From an uncultured bacterium (GTDB taxonomy: Bacteria > Patescibacteriota > Patescibacteriia > Patescibacteriales > UBA12465), in contig CAIVBF010000029.1 of the NCBI GenBank assembly GCA_903904095.1, forward strand, positions 1 through 18,095: a DNA stretch of 18,095 nt. Reading direction: 5' to 3'. Under the pieces are notes generated by a model. It was not told the origin of the DNA and made no database searches. It saw nothing but the letters and a program-made list of their open reading frames with translations. A program made the translations under genes and the position numbers. This document shows positions 1-6,743 of this stretch, in pieces. How positions within the stretch are numbered: position 1 is the first letter of the stretch; each line of letters opens with the position of its first letter.

Positions 1-65
1 AGGTAATGGAATTTTATAGAAACATTATTTAATTATCCGAACCTTATTCTGCTCAGTCTAATTTT

Positions 66-98
66 AAAAATTACAGCCTAAATCGCTGTAATTTTTTT
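66..98 (+). terminator. Rho-independent terminator of an unseen upstream gene
   Basis: A perfect 12-bp stem (66-77 with 85-96) has a 7-nt loop and ends in a run of seven T (92-98). It lies before the first gene's promoter, so it must end transcription of a gene to the left. The A-run on the 5' side means it could also work on the minus strand. Confidence 0.8.
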
Positions 99-142
99 GT
101 CTATTTTAGGTAATTATTGACTATTATTAGCGATATATCTTT

Positions 143-169
143 TTGAAAAGTTTAGTGCTAAACTATAAT
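143..169 (+). promoter_or_regulatory. Promoter of the kinase/radical SAM operon, with internal dyad
   Basis: A perfect -10 box TATAAT (164-169) follows a -35-like TTGAAA (143-148) at a short spacing of 15 bp. The spacer is almost entirely a perfect inverted repeat, AGTTTAG-TG-CTAAACT (149-164), which is where a repressor or activator dimer could sit. The leader to the ATG at 214 is about 38 nt and has no Shine-Dalgarno sequence. The -10 is convincing; the -35 and the operator role are inferred. Confidence 0.55.
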
Positions 170-213
170 TATAAAATTACCTTTGATTAAATAACTCTAA
201 TACTCAATTATTT

Positions 214-822
214 ATGCTAATTGCTATTACGGGAATTGATGGTAGCGGTAAGAGCACTCAGATAGAATTATTAAAAAAATTTTTAGAAAAAAATAAATAT
301 TCAGTAGCAATATCCAAGGCCTATGGAAAGGCTGAGGAGTTTTTTTTAGCCCCATTCTTCCAGTATTGGGATAGCTTGGCGATTACTTTTATTTTTCAAG
401 GACTACATCGCCAGCAGTATATAAGCGCGCTTAAAGAAATTAAGAACGGAAAGATTGTCTTGGCCGATCGCTGGGATGAAACTTTCTTATCGTTTCATAG
501 CCGTTTCGGCTTCTTGGCTAAGCATCAGAAACTTCGGGAGGAGTGGAATAAGCTGGCCTTTGAAAGTCTTATTCCTGATTTAACATTTTTTCTTGACGTC
601 CCTCCTAAAGTAGCTAGTCAGAGATTAATATCGCGGGGTAAGAATTTTTTGGACGAAGGCGATGAAAATTATCAAAAGCAAATAAGGAAATCAATGATAA
701 AATCTTTGGCGGGGCGACCGACGGTATTTATTGACGGGACAAAATCAATAAATGAAATTCATAAGACTATCGTTTCCGAGCTTTCTAAAAAATTAAAGAA
801 GCCTAAAATAAATAAGAACTAA
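214..822 (+). CDS. Thymidylate kinase-like nucleotide kinase
   Basis: This 202-aa P-loop kinase has the thymidylate kinase layout. The P-loop GIDGSGKS is at residues 7-14, and an Arg at 66 sits where the family binds the monophosphate. A DRW version of the DR(Y/H) motif is at 85-87, strand PDLTFFLDV at 121-129, and a lid-like segment starts near R141. Thymidylate kinases make dTDP from dTMP in the cytoplasm and are of similar length. The usual substrate segment after the first helix (EPGGT or KFP type) is not recognisable, so the real substrate may be another nucleotide or phosphorylated compound. It is the first gene of an operon and ends 5 nt before a radical SAM gene, which is not a usual place for a housekeeping tmk. 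The family is clear, the substrate is not. Confidence 0.8.
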   Translation: MLIAITGIDGSGKSTQIELLKKFLEKNKYSVAISKAYGKAEEFFLAPFFQYWDSLAITFIFQGLHRQQYISALKEIKNGKIVLADRWDETFLSFHSRFGFLAKHQKLREEWNKLAFESLIPDLTFFLDVPPKVASQRLISRGKNFLDEGDENYQKQIRKSMIKSLAGRPTVFIDGTKSINEIHKTIVSELSKKLKKPKINKN

Positions 823-827
823 TTTAT

Positions 828-1778
828 ATGAAATCATTGAATCGGGTTGTTTTTCAGGTAACAAAAAAATGTAATTTAGCTTGTGCTCATTGTTTTTTTA
901 ATTCTAGTCCGAATGAAACTAAAAAATTAAATTTTAACCAAACCCATAAAGCCTTAATTGATTTAGGGAAACTAGGATTTAAGAATATTGATAAATTCAT
1001 AATAACCGGCGGCGAACCGACTTTGTGGCCGGACCTATTAAAATTGACTGCCGATATCCGAAAATTTTTCCCTAAGTCTAAAATAAGAATTGATACTAAC
1101 GGGATTAGTTTTTTAAATAATCCCGACTGGTTTGCTCGGCTAGGAGCCGATATCTATGATATTAGCATTGATCAGTTTCATGATCAGGCCTTAGTTATTA
1201 ATAAAAAAAGGGCTAATATTTTTGTAGACAAAAACGGGGAATCGCCTCTAGTTGATTTTTTTATAAAGAATAGAGTTAAGTATAAGTTTGCGCTTTCTGT
1301 CCGCTGGACCTCTGACTCTAAAGATGAAGATATTTTCAATAAGTTTTTTAAAAAATATAATAAGAAAGTAAACATTGAAAGAAAATTAGTTACCGCGACG
1401 GGCCGAGCCGAAAATCTATCTCATGATTCTATTAATTCCGGCTATTTAATTAAAGAGAAACCGGATAACTTTAGTTGCTTGATGGGCGATTCTTTGATTT
1501 TAGCGATTAATGGTTTCTGGTATGGCTGTTATCATCCGGTTAGCTTAACTAAGCTTGGTCGGGCCGGTGATCCGGAAATCGTTAAAAGATTCACGGAACT
1601 AATCGCCTCGCCTTTGTATAAGAATTTGCCGAAACAGGGATTATTAAAAATTTTAAAAGATATTCAAGCTAAGCATCCGGAACATAAAAAAACGATTGAG
1701 AAAATTTTAACAAAAAAATATTGGTATCGGTGCCAGCCCTGCGAAGACTTGTGCCGCGCTAAAATCTTTAAATTATAA
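828..1778 (+). CDS. Radical SAM protein with C-terminal SPASM-like cysteine cluster
   Basis: This 316-aa protein has the canonical radical SAM cluster motif CX3CX2C at C15, C19 and C22. TGGEPT (60-65) is the SAM-binding loop, with DTNG (89-92) and DISID (111-115) following as later strands. A GRA motif (192-194) precedes further cysteines at 217, 234, 302, 305 and 309. The last three form CX2CX3C within 15 residues of the end, which resembles the auxiliary-cluster ligands of SPASM or twitch domains. Such enzymes cleave SAM to a 5'-deoxyadenosyl radical and often modify peptides or build cofactors. The start codon is 5 nt after the kinase stop, and no ribosome binding site is visible. The substrate is unknown. 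No small peptide gene lies beside it, which argues mildly against a RiPP role. Confidence 0.85.
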   Translation: MKSLNRVVFQVTKKCNLACAHCFFNSSPNETKKLNFNQTHKALIDLGKLGFKNIDKFIITGGEPTLWPDLLKLTADIRKFFPKSKIRIDTNGISFLNNPDWFARLGADIYDISIDQFHDQALVINKKRANIFVDKNGESPLVDFFIKNRVKYKFALSVRWTSDSKDEDIFNKFFKKYNKKVNIERKLVTATGRAENLSHDSINSGYLIKEKPDNFSCLMGDSLILAINGFWYGCYHPVSLTKLGRAGDPEIVKRFTELIASPLYKNLPKQGLLKILKDIQAKHPEHKKTIEKILTKKYWYRCQPCEDLCRAKIFKL

Positions 1779-1790
1779 TAAATAAAATAT

Positions 1791-2843
1791 ATGACTAATG
1801 CTAATTTAAATTTGAAACCGGTCGGTAAGTATGTTAATGATGATGGTAAAGACGGGGTTAGATATGTTTGGGAAGTAGATGGTCAGCCCGGTCCTTATGT
1901 TGAAAGCGGCGCTTTCTATAAACGAACTTATTTAGAATTAAATAAAGCTGACTCCGACATTGCCGCTTACACAACCTCAGTTTCTCTGGGCTGCTTATTA
2001 GCTAAAACCGGAAACCAATGCAAATTCTGCGTGACCGGGAATCATATTCCTTATACGAGATTGTTAACGGCCGAAGAAATTATTCTGCAGAATATTTTTA
2101 TGGTTTTGGATGATAAATCCGCTAATCAGGCGAGTAAGGCCAGGGAATTCGCTTACATGGGTCAAGGCGAGCCGGGTTTTTCTTATGATCAGGTTCGGGA
2201 GGCAATAGTCGTGACCGATAAAATTGTCGCTTCCTTAGGATTTGATGTTTATCGCCATATTTTTGCGACGGCCGGCGTCCCACAAGCTATTAGAAGGTTA
2301 ACTCAAGATGTTGCTAGTGGGTTTTATAAACAAACAAATATTCTTTTACATCTTTCTATTCATTCCGTTATTGATCGCGAAAAATTAATGCCGATTAATT
2401 TGCTCTACCCTCTAGAGGAAGTTATTAAAGAATCTGAGGAGTACGCAAAATTAACCGGGAAAAAAGTCGTGGTTAATTTTATGATGCTTAAGGAGGCAAA
2501 TTTAATGGGCTGCGGGCCTTTTACGAGTACTTCGCCGGAACAAGCGGTAAATTTTACAAAAATATTGAATCCGAAATATCATCGGGTTATTTTATGTGAA
2601 TATAACGCCGACCCAAGTGTCGGTGACAATAAAGATATAAGCCCTGAAGAACTGGCTGTATTAGAAAATATTTTTTTAGCGACTGGCTTTGAAGTTAAAA
2701 AATTTGTCGCTTTCGGCAAAAAGAATAAACTAGCTTGCGGATTATTGGGCGGGAAAGCTACTCCGAATTTAAAGCCGGAGGAGGTTGATTCAGTGTTCAA
2801 CAAAGCCGTTGATTTAATAAATGAATTTCAGTCGAAAAAATAA
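1791..2843 (+). CDS. RlmN/Cfr-like radical SAM protein with abnormal cluster motif
   Basis: This 350-aa protein follows RlmN (23S rRNA/tRNA A2 methyltransferase) along most of its length. It has LTAEEI (92-97), YMGQGEP (122-128), LHLSIHS (186-192), KLMPIN (198-203), YPLEE (206-210) and the C-terminal ACGLLGGK (315-322), whose C316 matches the methyl-carrying Cys355 of E. coli RlmN. Two core features differ. The iron-sulfur motif is C68-X8-C77-X2-C80 instead of CX3CX2C, because of a five-residue insertion. The position of the resolving Cys118 is T61. RlmN's N-terminal RNA-binding domain is also not recognisable in the first 60 residues. Either it is a divergent methyltransferase or an RlmN fold with a different reaction. 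The gap to the previous gene is 12 nt and to the next gene 1 nt, so it is co-transcribed with both. Confidence 0.8.
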   Translation: MTNANLNLKPVGKYVNDDGKDGVRYVWEVDGQPGPYVESGAFYKRTYLELNKADSDIAAYTTSVSLGCLLAKTGNQCKFCVTGNHIPYTRLLTAEEIILQNIFMVLDDKSANQASKAREFAYMGQGEPGFSYDQVREAIVVTDKIVASLGFDVYRHIFATAGVPQAIRRLTQDVASGFYKQTNILLHLSIHSVIDREKLMPINLLYPLEEVIKESEEYAKLTGKKVVVNFMMLKEANLMGCGPFTSTSPEQAVNFTKILNPKYHRVILCEYNADPSVGDNKDISPEELAVLENIFLATGFEVKKFVAFGKKNKLACGLLGGKATPNLKPEEVDSVFNKAVDLINEFQSKK

Positions 2844-2844
2844 T

Positions 2845-3921
2845 ATGCCGAAAAAAGTAATTATTACTAATGCCGGTCGGCTACATTTTAATAGTTTGAA
2901 AATGAATGCCGAAGGCGGCCGTGGTTGCGGCGGAATCGGCGTTGCTTTAGACGGGCCGGCGATGAAGATTGTCTTTTCTCCAGCCAAAAAAATAATAATT
3001 TCCGGCGGTGATGATTATTTAAAAAATAAGATTAAAGGTTTTGCCGAAAATATTTTAAAATATTTAAATACCGATCAAGGTGTTAATATAAAAATTTTAA
3101 ATTATTTTCCTCATCAGGTCGGTTTAGGTAGCGGGACTCAGTTGGGCTTAAGTATTGGGCAGGGAATATCGGTATTATATAATAAAAAAATAAGTCCTCG
3201 CAAAATCGCTGAGATTACCCGACGAGGTGGAGTTTCCGGTATTGGTTACTATTCTTTTCTAAAGGGCGGTTTAATAGTTGATGGTGGCTATAGAATCGGC
3301 AAAGATGAAGTTAAAAAAACTTTTGCCGATCATAATTTAACACCTCCGCCATTAACTGGCCAATATAAATTTCCTAATGAGTGGAAAATTATTTTATTAA
3401 CGCCAAAAAAAACATTGCCAAAAATTTCTAGTATTGACGAGGGTAAGTTTTTTGTTAAGAATACTCCGATACCACTGGAAGAGGTTGGAACTATTTGTAC
3501 TAATGTCTTAATGGGAATGATTCCGGCTTTGCAGGAAAAAAATTATTTTAAGTTCATGGATTATCTCTCCTTGATTAGCAATATTGGCACGAAGAAAATA
3601 GAACTAGAACTAAATAAAGAAAATTTTAATCATTTTAATAATGCTCTTAATTATCTTCTCGCTAATAAACTAGTTAGAAAGAAAGCTAGTAAATATGACT
3701 GGCCGCTTAAAAACTTTAATCGCCTGGAAGATAAGTATCCGAAAGATAAAATACCATTTTTAGCGCTCAGCTCTCTCGGCCCGACTTTCTATTCAATCTT
3801 ACTAGAAGGCTACCATGATTTAGATTTTATAATGAATAACTTAAAAAGAAGCTTGCCTGCGGACTGGACAGCCTGCCTCACTACCGTTAGAAATAAAGCG
3901 GCTAAAATAGAAATTTCTTAA
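2845..3921 (+). CDS. GHMP-family beta-RFAP synthase homologue
   Basis: This 358-aa protein closely follows beta-ribofuranosylaminobenzene 5'-phosphate synthase, which condenses PRPP with an aromatic acid (4-aminobenzoate or 4-hydroxybenzoate) in methanopterin synthesis. The N-terminal AGRLHF is at 10-15, the GHMP loop HQVGLGSGTQL at 90-100, RRGGVSGIG at 127-135, VDGG at 145-148, PPPL at 167-170, and LSSLGPTFYSI at 308-318. I chose the ATG at 2845, 1 nt after the preceding stop. An in-frame ATG at 2821 would add eight residues and overlap the previous gene, while AGRLHF starts at its usual place with the shorter form. The family is otherwise known from archaea and H4MPT-using methylotrophs. 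No other methanopterin gene is visible here, so the product made in this organism is uncertain. Confidence 0.8.
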   Translation: MPKKVIITNAGRLHFNSLKMNAEGGRGCGGIGVALDGPAMKIVFSPAKKIIISGGDDYLKNKIKGFAENILKYLNTDQGVNIKILNYFPHQVGLGSGTQLGLSIGQGISVLYNKKISPRKIAEITRRGGVSGIGYYSFLKGGLIVDGGYRIGKDEVKKTFADHNLTPPPLTGQYKFPNEWKIILLTPKKTLPKISSIDEGKFFVKNTPIPLEEVGTICTNVLMGMIPALQEKNYFKFMDYLSLISNIGTKKIELELNKENFNHFNNALNYLLANKLVRKKASKYDWPLKNFNRLEDKYPKDKIPFLALSSLGPTFYSILLEGYHDLDFIMNNLKRSLPADWTACLTTVRNKAAKIEIS

Positions 3922-3936
3922 CTTTTAGCCTATTTT
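3900..3936 (+). terminator. Terminator of the radical SAM/beta-RFAP operon
   Basis: GGCTAAAA (3900-3907) pairs perfectly with TTTTAGCC (3923-3930) and is followed by TATTTTT. The 5' arm lies in the last codons and the loop contains the stop codon (3919-3921). The 8-bp, AT-rich stem makes it moderate in strength. Confidence 0.6.
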
Positions 3937-3956
3937 TACGTCATTTTTATTAGATA

Positions 3957-3985
3957 TTGACTTTTTTTATATTGTGTGTTATATT
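3957..3985 (+). promoter_or_regulatory. Sigma-70 type promoter of the Cys-rich orphan
   Basis: TTGACT (3957-3962), 17 bp, then TATATT (3980-3985): the best-formed housekeeping promoter in the window. Transcription would start near 3992. This decides the start of the next gene, because the in-frame TTG at 3957 is part of this -35 box. Confidence 0.75.
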
Positions 3986-4028
3986 ACATAAAGTAGTTTT
4001 ACAACTTAATAATCAAAATTATATCGTC

Positions 4029-4388
4029 ATGAAAATAAAAGCAGATTTGGCGTATGCTGAGTTGAAACTCAGGGTACAGTACAAAATGGTTTCTTTCACT
4101 GATGAACCATATCAGAACTTTCAATTGTTGGACAGAGAAATGAATACAGTGAATTTAGCTAAATGTAGCTTAAACGATCTGGAAGTAGAAACGCGGGGTT
4201 CCTCGGCGTATCTAGCTTATTTGCTTCAAACAAATCAAAAAGTTCCTTTCGGAGTTTGTCCGAAAGTAAAAATGTGGTTCAATCAAGCCGGTTGTCAGAG
4301 CAGATGTCTGCACGAGGGAGCGCAAATCCCTGTCAGATGCTACGGCTCGCTTGATCGCTGTTCCATTCCGGCCAATAAGCCGAAATGA
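4029..4388 (+). CDS. Cys-rich 119-aa orphan protein
   Basis: I do not recognise this protein. The ATG at 4029 gives 119 residues; the longer frame from a TTG at 3957 is rejected because it covers the promoter. There is no signal peptide or membrane segment. Six cysteines occur at 46, 77, 89, 93, 104 and 111, five of them in the last 43 residues with the pattern C-X11-C-X3-C-X10-C-X6-C, plus H95. That density suggests a small metal (zinc) site or disulfides. It is monocistronic, with a strong promoter and a strong terminator of its own, so it may be well expressed. Its codon choice looks a little less AT-biased than that of its neighbours by eye. Function unknown. Confidence 0.7.
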   Translation: MKIKADLAYAELKLRVQYKMVSFTDEPYQNFQLLDREMNTVNLAKCSLNDLEVETRGSSAYLAYLLQTNQKVPFGVCPKVKMWFNQAGCQSRCLHEGAQIPVRCYGSLDRCSIPANKPK

Positions 4389-4409
4389 GTAGAAGATATT
4401 TTAGTTTTC

Positions 4410-4439
4410 GCGTGGTTTCTTAAAAACCGCGCTTTTTTT
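4410..4439 (+). terminator. Terminator after the Cys-rich orphan
   Basis: A 9-bp GC-rich stem (4410-4418 with 4424-4432, one G-T pair) has a 5-nt loop and seven T (4433-4439). It begins 21 nt after the stop codon. Confidence 0.85.
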
Positions 4440-4480
4440 ATAAAAAAATCTTTCGCTTATTTATAGTATTGCTTATTTTA

Positions 4481-4489
4481 TGATAAAAT
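4481..4489 (+). promoter_or_regulatory. Extended -10 promoter, nearly leaderless, of the methyltransferase-like gene
   Basis: TGA-TAAAAT (4481-4489) is an extended -10 box with no good -35. It ends 6 nt before the ATG at 4496, so transcription would start at or next to the start codon and the message would be leaderless. Confidence 0.5.
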
Positions 4490-4495
4490 TAAGAC

Positions 4496-5611
4496 ATGTC
4501 TACTAAAATTAAAAAAAATGAATCCCGAAGAGCAACTAGCGATTTAATTAAGTTGAAAAAAATCACGGAAAATTTTTTTGCCGGTCTTGGCGGTAAGTTG
4601 ATGGATACTAAGTGTGTTAAAACGCCGACTTACGCCTCACATAACTTAAAAATTTATTGCGTGAATTATTATATAGCTTTTTCTAACGCTAATTTATTTG
4701 GTAAGGGTAGTTTTGCCGAAGAAATATATCCGAGATATCGGAAAATGAGAAGTGATTGGCGGCAAGAGCTGAAAAAATCAGGAGTTGAAATGACTAATTT
4801 TGCCCTTGGCTTTGTCCCTTTATTAGCCTCGGAAGATAAGACTAGGGCGAATAATTTTAAATACAAAAAAGAACTGATAAAACCCTTGGGAACGGAAATT
4901 ATCAAGATAAATAATAATAGTCCTGTTTATTATCAGGAAATGGCCAAAAGATTTAAAGTAAAATTTGCTCTCAAAGAAGCTAACGGTTTTTTTATCGGTC
5001 CGGAAAGAGGGATGATGTATGTTTTAGAAGCGATAAATTCCGCCCGTCATAAAATTAATTGCTTTATTGATATTGGAGCGGGAACCGGGGAGCTGAGCGC
5101 CTATGTCCTAAGAAATTGTCATCCGCAAAAAGTTATCGTAAACGAAATAAGCCCGAAACTTAAGCCGCACTTAAAAAATTATTTAGGAGAAATTAATAAA
5201 AATAATAGCGTAAAAATTACGTTTGATTTTAAGAGTTGCGAGGAGATTAGTATCCCTATCAAAACAGATCTAATCAGTGTTGGAGTTTTTTACGGTTTTC
5301 AACCCTCTTTACTGAGAAACAAAATCTCAGAAATAACTAAAAGTCTCGGCCGAGACGGCGTATTGCTTATTCAATCGGCAATGCCTGAAACCTTATTTAG
5401 CCAGCATATTTTACTAGGGGATTTAAACGGCGTGAATAATTGGCCCTGGTATTCTAAAAAATTTATTTTAACGAATTATTTTTCTAGGGTTGAATCATTT
5501 TTTATTGATAATCAATTCATTATTTTAGCTTCGCAGTCGTCCGATTTAATTAATAAAATAATGAAAAAAATAGACAAGAAAACTATCCCTTATAATAATT
5601 TCCTTATATAA
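4496..5611 (+). CDS. Class I SAM-dependent methyltransferase-like protein
   Basis: This protein has 371 residues. The middle carries the class I (Rossmann) methyltransferase glycine-rich motif DIGAGTGE (192-199) after a hydrophobic strand. An acidic residue E217 ends the next strand, and LISVGVFYGF (259-268) lies where motif IV would be. The roughly 180-residue N-terminal part is unusual and contains FIGPERGMMYVLEAI just before motif I; I cannot assign it. There are no membrane segments or signal peptide. The target could be a small molecule, protein or nucleic acid, and the sequence gives no clue which. It is monocistronic, between the terminator at 4410 and the promoter at 5627. The methyltransferase fold is fairly sure, the activity is not shown. 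Confidence 0.7.
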   Translation: MSTKIKKNESRRATSDLIKLKKITENFFAGLGGKLMDTKCVKTPTYASHNLKIYCVNYYIAFSNANLFGKGSFAEEIYPRYRKMRSDWRQELKKSGVEMTNFALGFVPLLASEDKTRANNFKYKKELIKPLGTEIIKINNNSPVYYQEMAKRFKVKFALKEANGFFIGPERGMMYVLEAINSARHKINCFIDIGAGTGELSAYVLRNCHPQKVIVNEISPKLKPHLKNYLGEINKNNSVKITFDFKSCEEISIPIKTDLISVGVFYGFQPSLLRNKISEITKSLGRDGVLLIQSAMPETLFSQHILLGDLNGVNNWPWYSKKFILTNYFSRVESFFIDNQFIILASQSSDLINKIMKKIDKKTIPYNNFLI

Positions 5612-5626
5612 AAAATCTTTTAAATT

Positions 5627-5635
5627 TGTTATACT
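5627..5635 (+). promoter_or_regulatory. Extended -10 promoter of the AI-2E family gene
   Basis: TGT-TATACT (5627-5635) is an extended -10 box in the 53-bp gap between genes. The predicted leader to the ATG at 5665 is about 23 nt, without a Shine-Dalgarno sequence. Confidence 0.5.
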
Positions 5636-5664
5636 ATAAGTAGTTATAAATTTATTTCTTATTT

Positions 5665-6666
5665 ATGAATAAAACATTAGAAGTTTCTATTAGTCCAAAA
5701 ACTATTAAAACTATTCTTTTGATTGCCTTGGCGGTTTTCTTTATCTGGAAATTATCGGACATTTTTATTTTAATGATTACCGCGATTATGGTCGCCTCCG
5801 CCCTGGAACCGGCGGTTAATTGGCTAAATAAAAAATTATCTTTAACTTTATCCGCCGCCATAGTTGTAATCGCTCTTATCCTGCCGCTTGTTTATGTGGT
5901 TGGCGCGGTCATTCCTGATTTTATTAGTCAGTTTCCGGAAATATCAAATAGAATAACTAATACCCTTGCTCATTTAGATTTCTTGCCGCCCTTCTTGCGC
6001 CAGTTAGATTTTTCGCAGTATTTTCAAAACAGTAGTTCCTATCTTTTAGAATCAACAAAGATAATCAGCAATTTCTTTTTTGAGGCCGTTACTTTTATCT
6101 TTTTAGTTTTTTATTTATTAATTGACGGAAAAATTTTATATCGTTTGATTTCCGTTTCAATGTCAAGCAAGAAACGTAAGAATGTTGAAAAGATTTTAGC
6201 CGAACTCGGTAGAATTAGCGGTCAGTATATTCGCGGGAACCTTCTAATTTCTTTTATCTGTGCGGCGACAATTTTTATCGGTCTATTCTTTCTAGGAATT
6301 CCTTATGCTTTGCCTCTCGCAATTTTCGCTGGCGTTCTAGATTTATTGCCTCTTATTGGGAGTACGATCGGGGCAGTACCGGCCGTTATTCTCGGTTTTA
6401 CAATTTCGCCTTTAACCGGCTTACTAACGATGGCTTTATTCGGAGTTTATCAGGCAATTGAAAATGATATCCTTGCGCCGAATATTTATAATAAGGTTTT
6501 GAATCTATTGCCGTTTTTAAGTTTCGTTTCTGTTATTATCGGCTCAATAATGTTTGGAATCGCCGGCGCTTTTTTAGCCCTGCCGATTGCGGCGGGGGTT
6601 CCTACCGTTATCAAGTATTTTGAAGAGGGAGAAAAGATTCTTATTGACAAAAATATTAAAAAATGA
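5665..6666 (+). CDS. AI-2E family (PF01594) membrane transporter
   Basis: This 333-aa integral membrane protein matches the AI-2E/PerM family in length and architecture. Two hydrophobic segments lie near 15-47, one at 62-84, one at 136-153, and four in the C-terminal half (193-210, 215-247, 250-263, 284-312). Family hallmarks are visible: GRISGQYIRGNLL (182-194), LDLLPLIGSTIGAVPA (225-240) and the stretch ending in a Pro-rich helix (LALPIAAGVPTV, 304-315). Members export small molecules or ions; autoinducer-2 export (TqsA) and Na+/H+ exchange are described for some, so the substrate here is open. It appears to be monocistronic and ends in TGA, which together with other TGA-ended genes shows UGA is a stop in this organism. 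Confidence 0.88.
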   Translation: MNKTLEVSISPKTIKTILLIALAVFFIWKLSDIFILMITAIMVASALEPAVNWLNKKLSLTLSAAIVVIALILPLVYVVGAVIPDFISQFPEISNRITNTLAHLDFLPPFLRQLDFSQYFQNSSSYLLESTKIISNFFFEAVTFIFLVFYLLIDGKILYRLISVSMSSKKRKNVEKILAELGRISGQYIRGNLLISFICAATIFIGLFFLGIPYALPLAIFAGVLDLLPLIGSTIGAVPAVILGFTISPLTGLLTMALFGVYQAIENDILAPNIYNKVLNLLPFLSFVSVIIGSIMFGIAGAFLALPIAAGVPTVIKYFEEGEKILIDKNIKK

Positions 6667-6677
6667 TAATCTACTTC

Positions 6678-6686
6678 TGTTAAAAT
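6678..6686 (+). promoter_or_regulatory. Extended -10 promoter of the 206-aa orphan
   Basis: TGT-TAAAAT (6678-6686) lies just after the AI-2E stop codon. The expected leader to the ATG at 6744 is about 51 nt, rich in A and C and without a Shine-Dalgarno sequence. Confidence 0.45.
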
Positions 6687-6743
6687 AGAACTTTTAAAAA
6701 AGAGACAATAAAACATAATATTCACCAAAAAACAAATCAGACA

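Noticed and set aside
1..65. Possible 3' end of an upstream gene, in the frame stopping at 30-32
   Set aside because: Only nine codons are visible, without recognisable protein character. The terminator at 66 implies a gene to the left but does not fix its frame.
3957..4028. N-terminal extension of the Cys-rich orphan from a TTG start
   Set aside because: The TTG is the first part of a TTGACT -35 box and the -10 lies inside the extension, so this DNA is promoter and leader.
4386..4388. Possible recoding of UGA as glycine, as in some CPR lineages
   Set aside because: TGA ends two genes at positions that fit their terminators and promoters, and no long frame reads through TGA.
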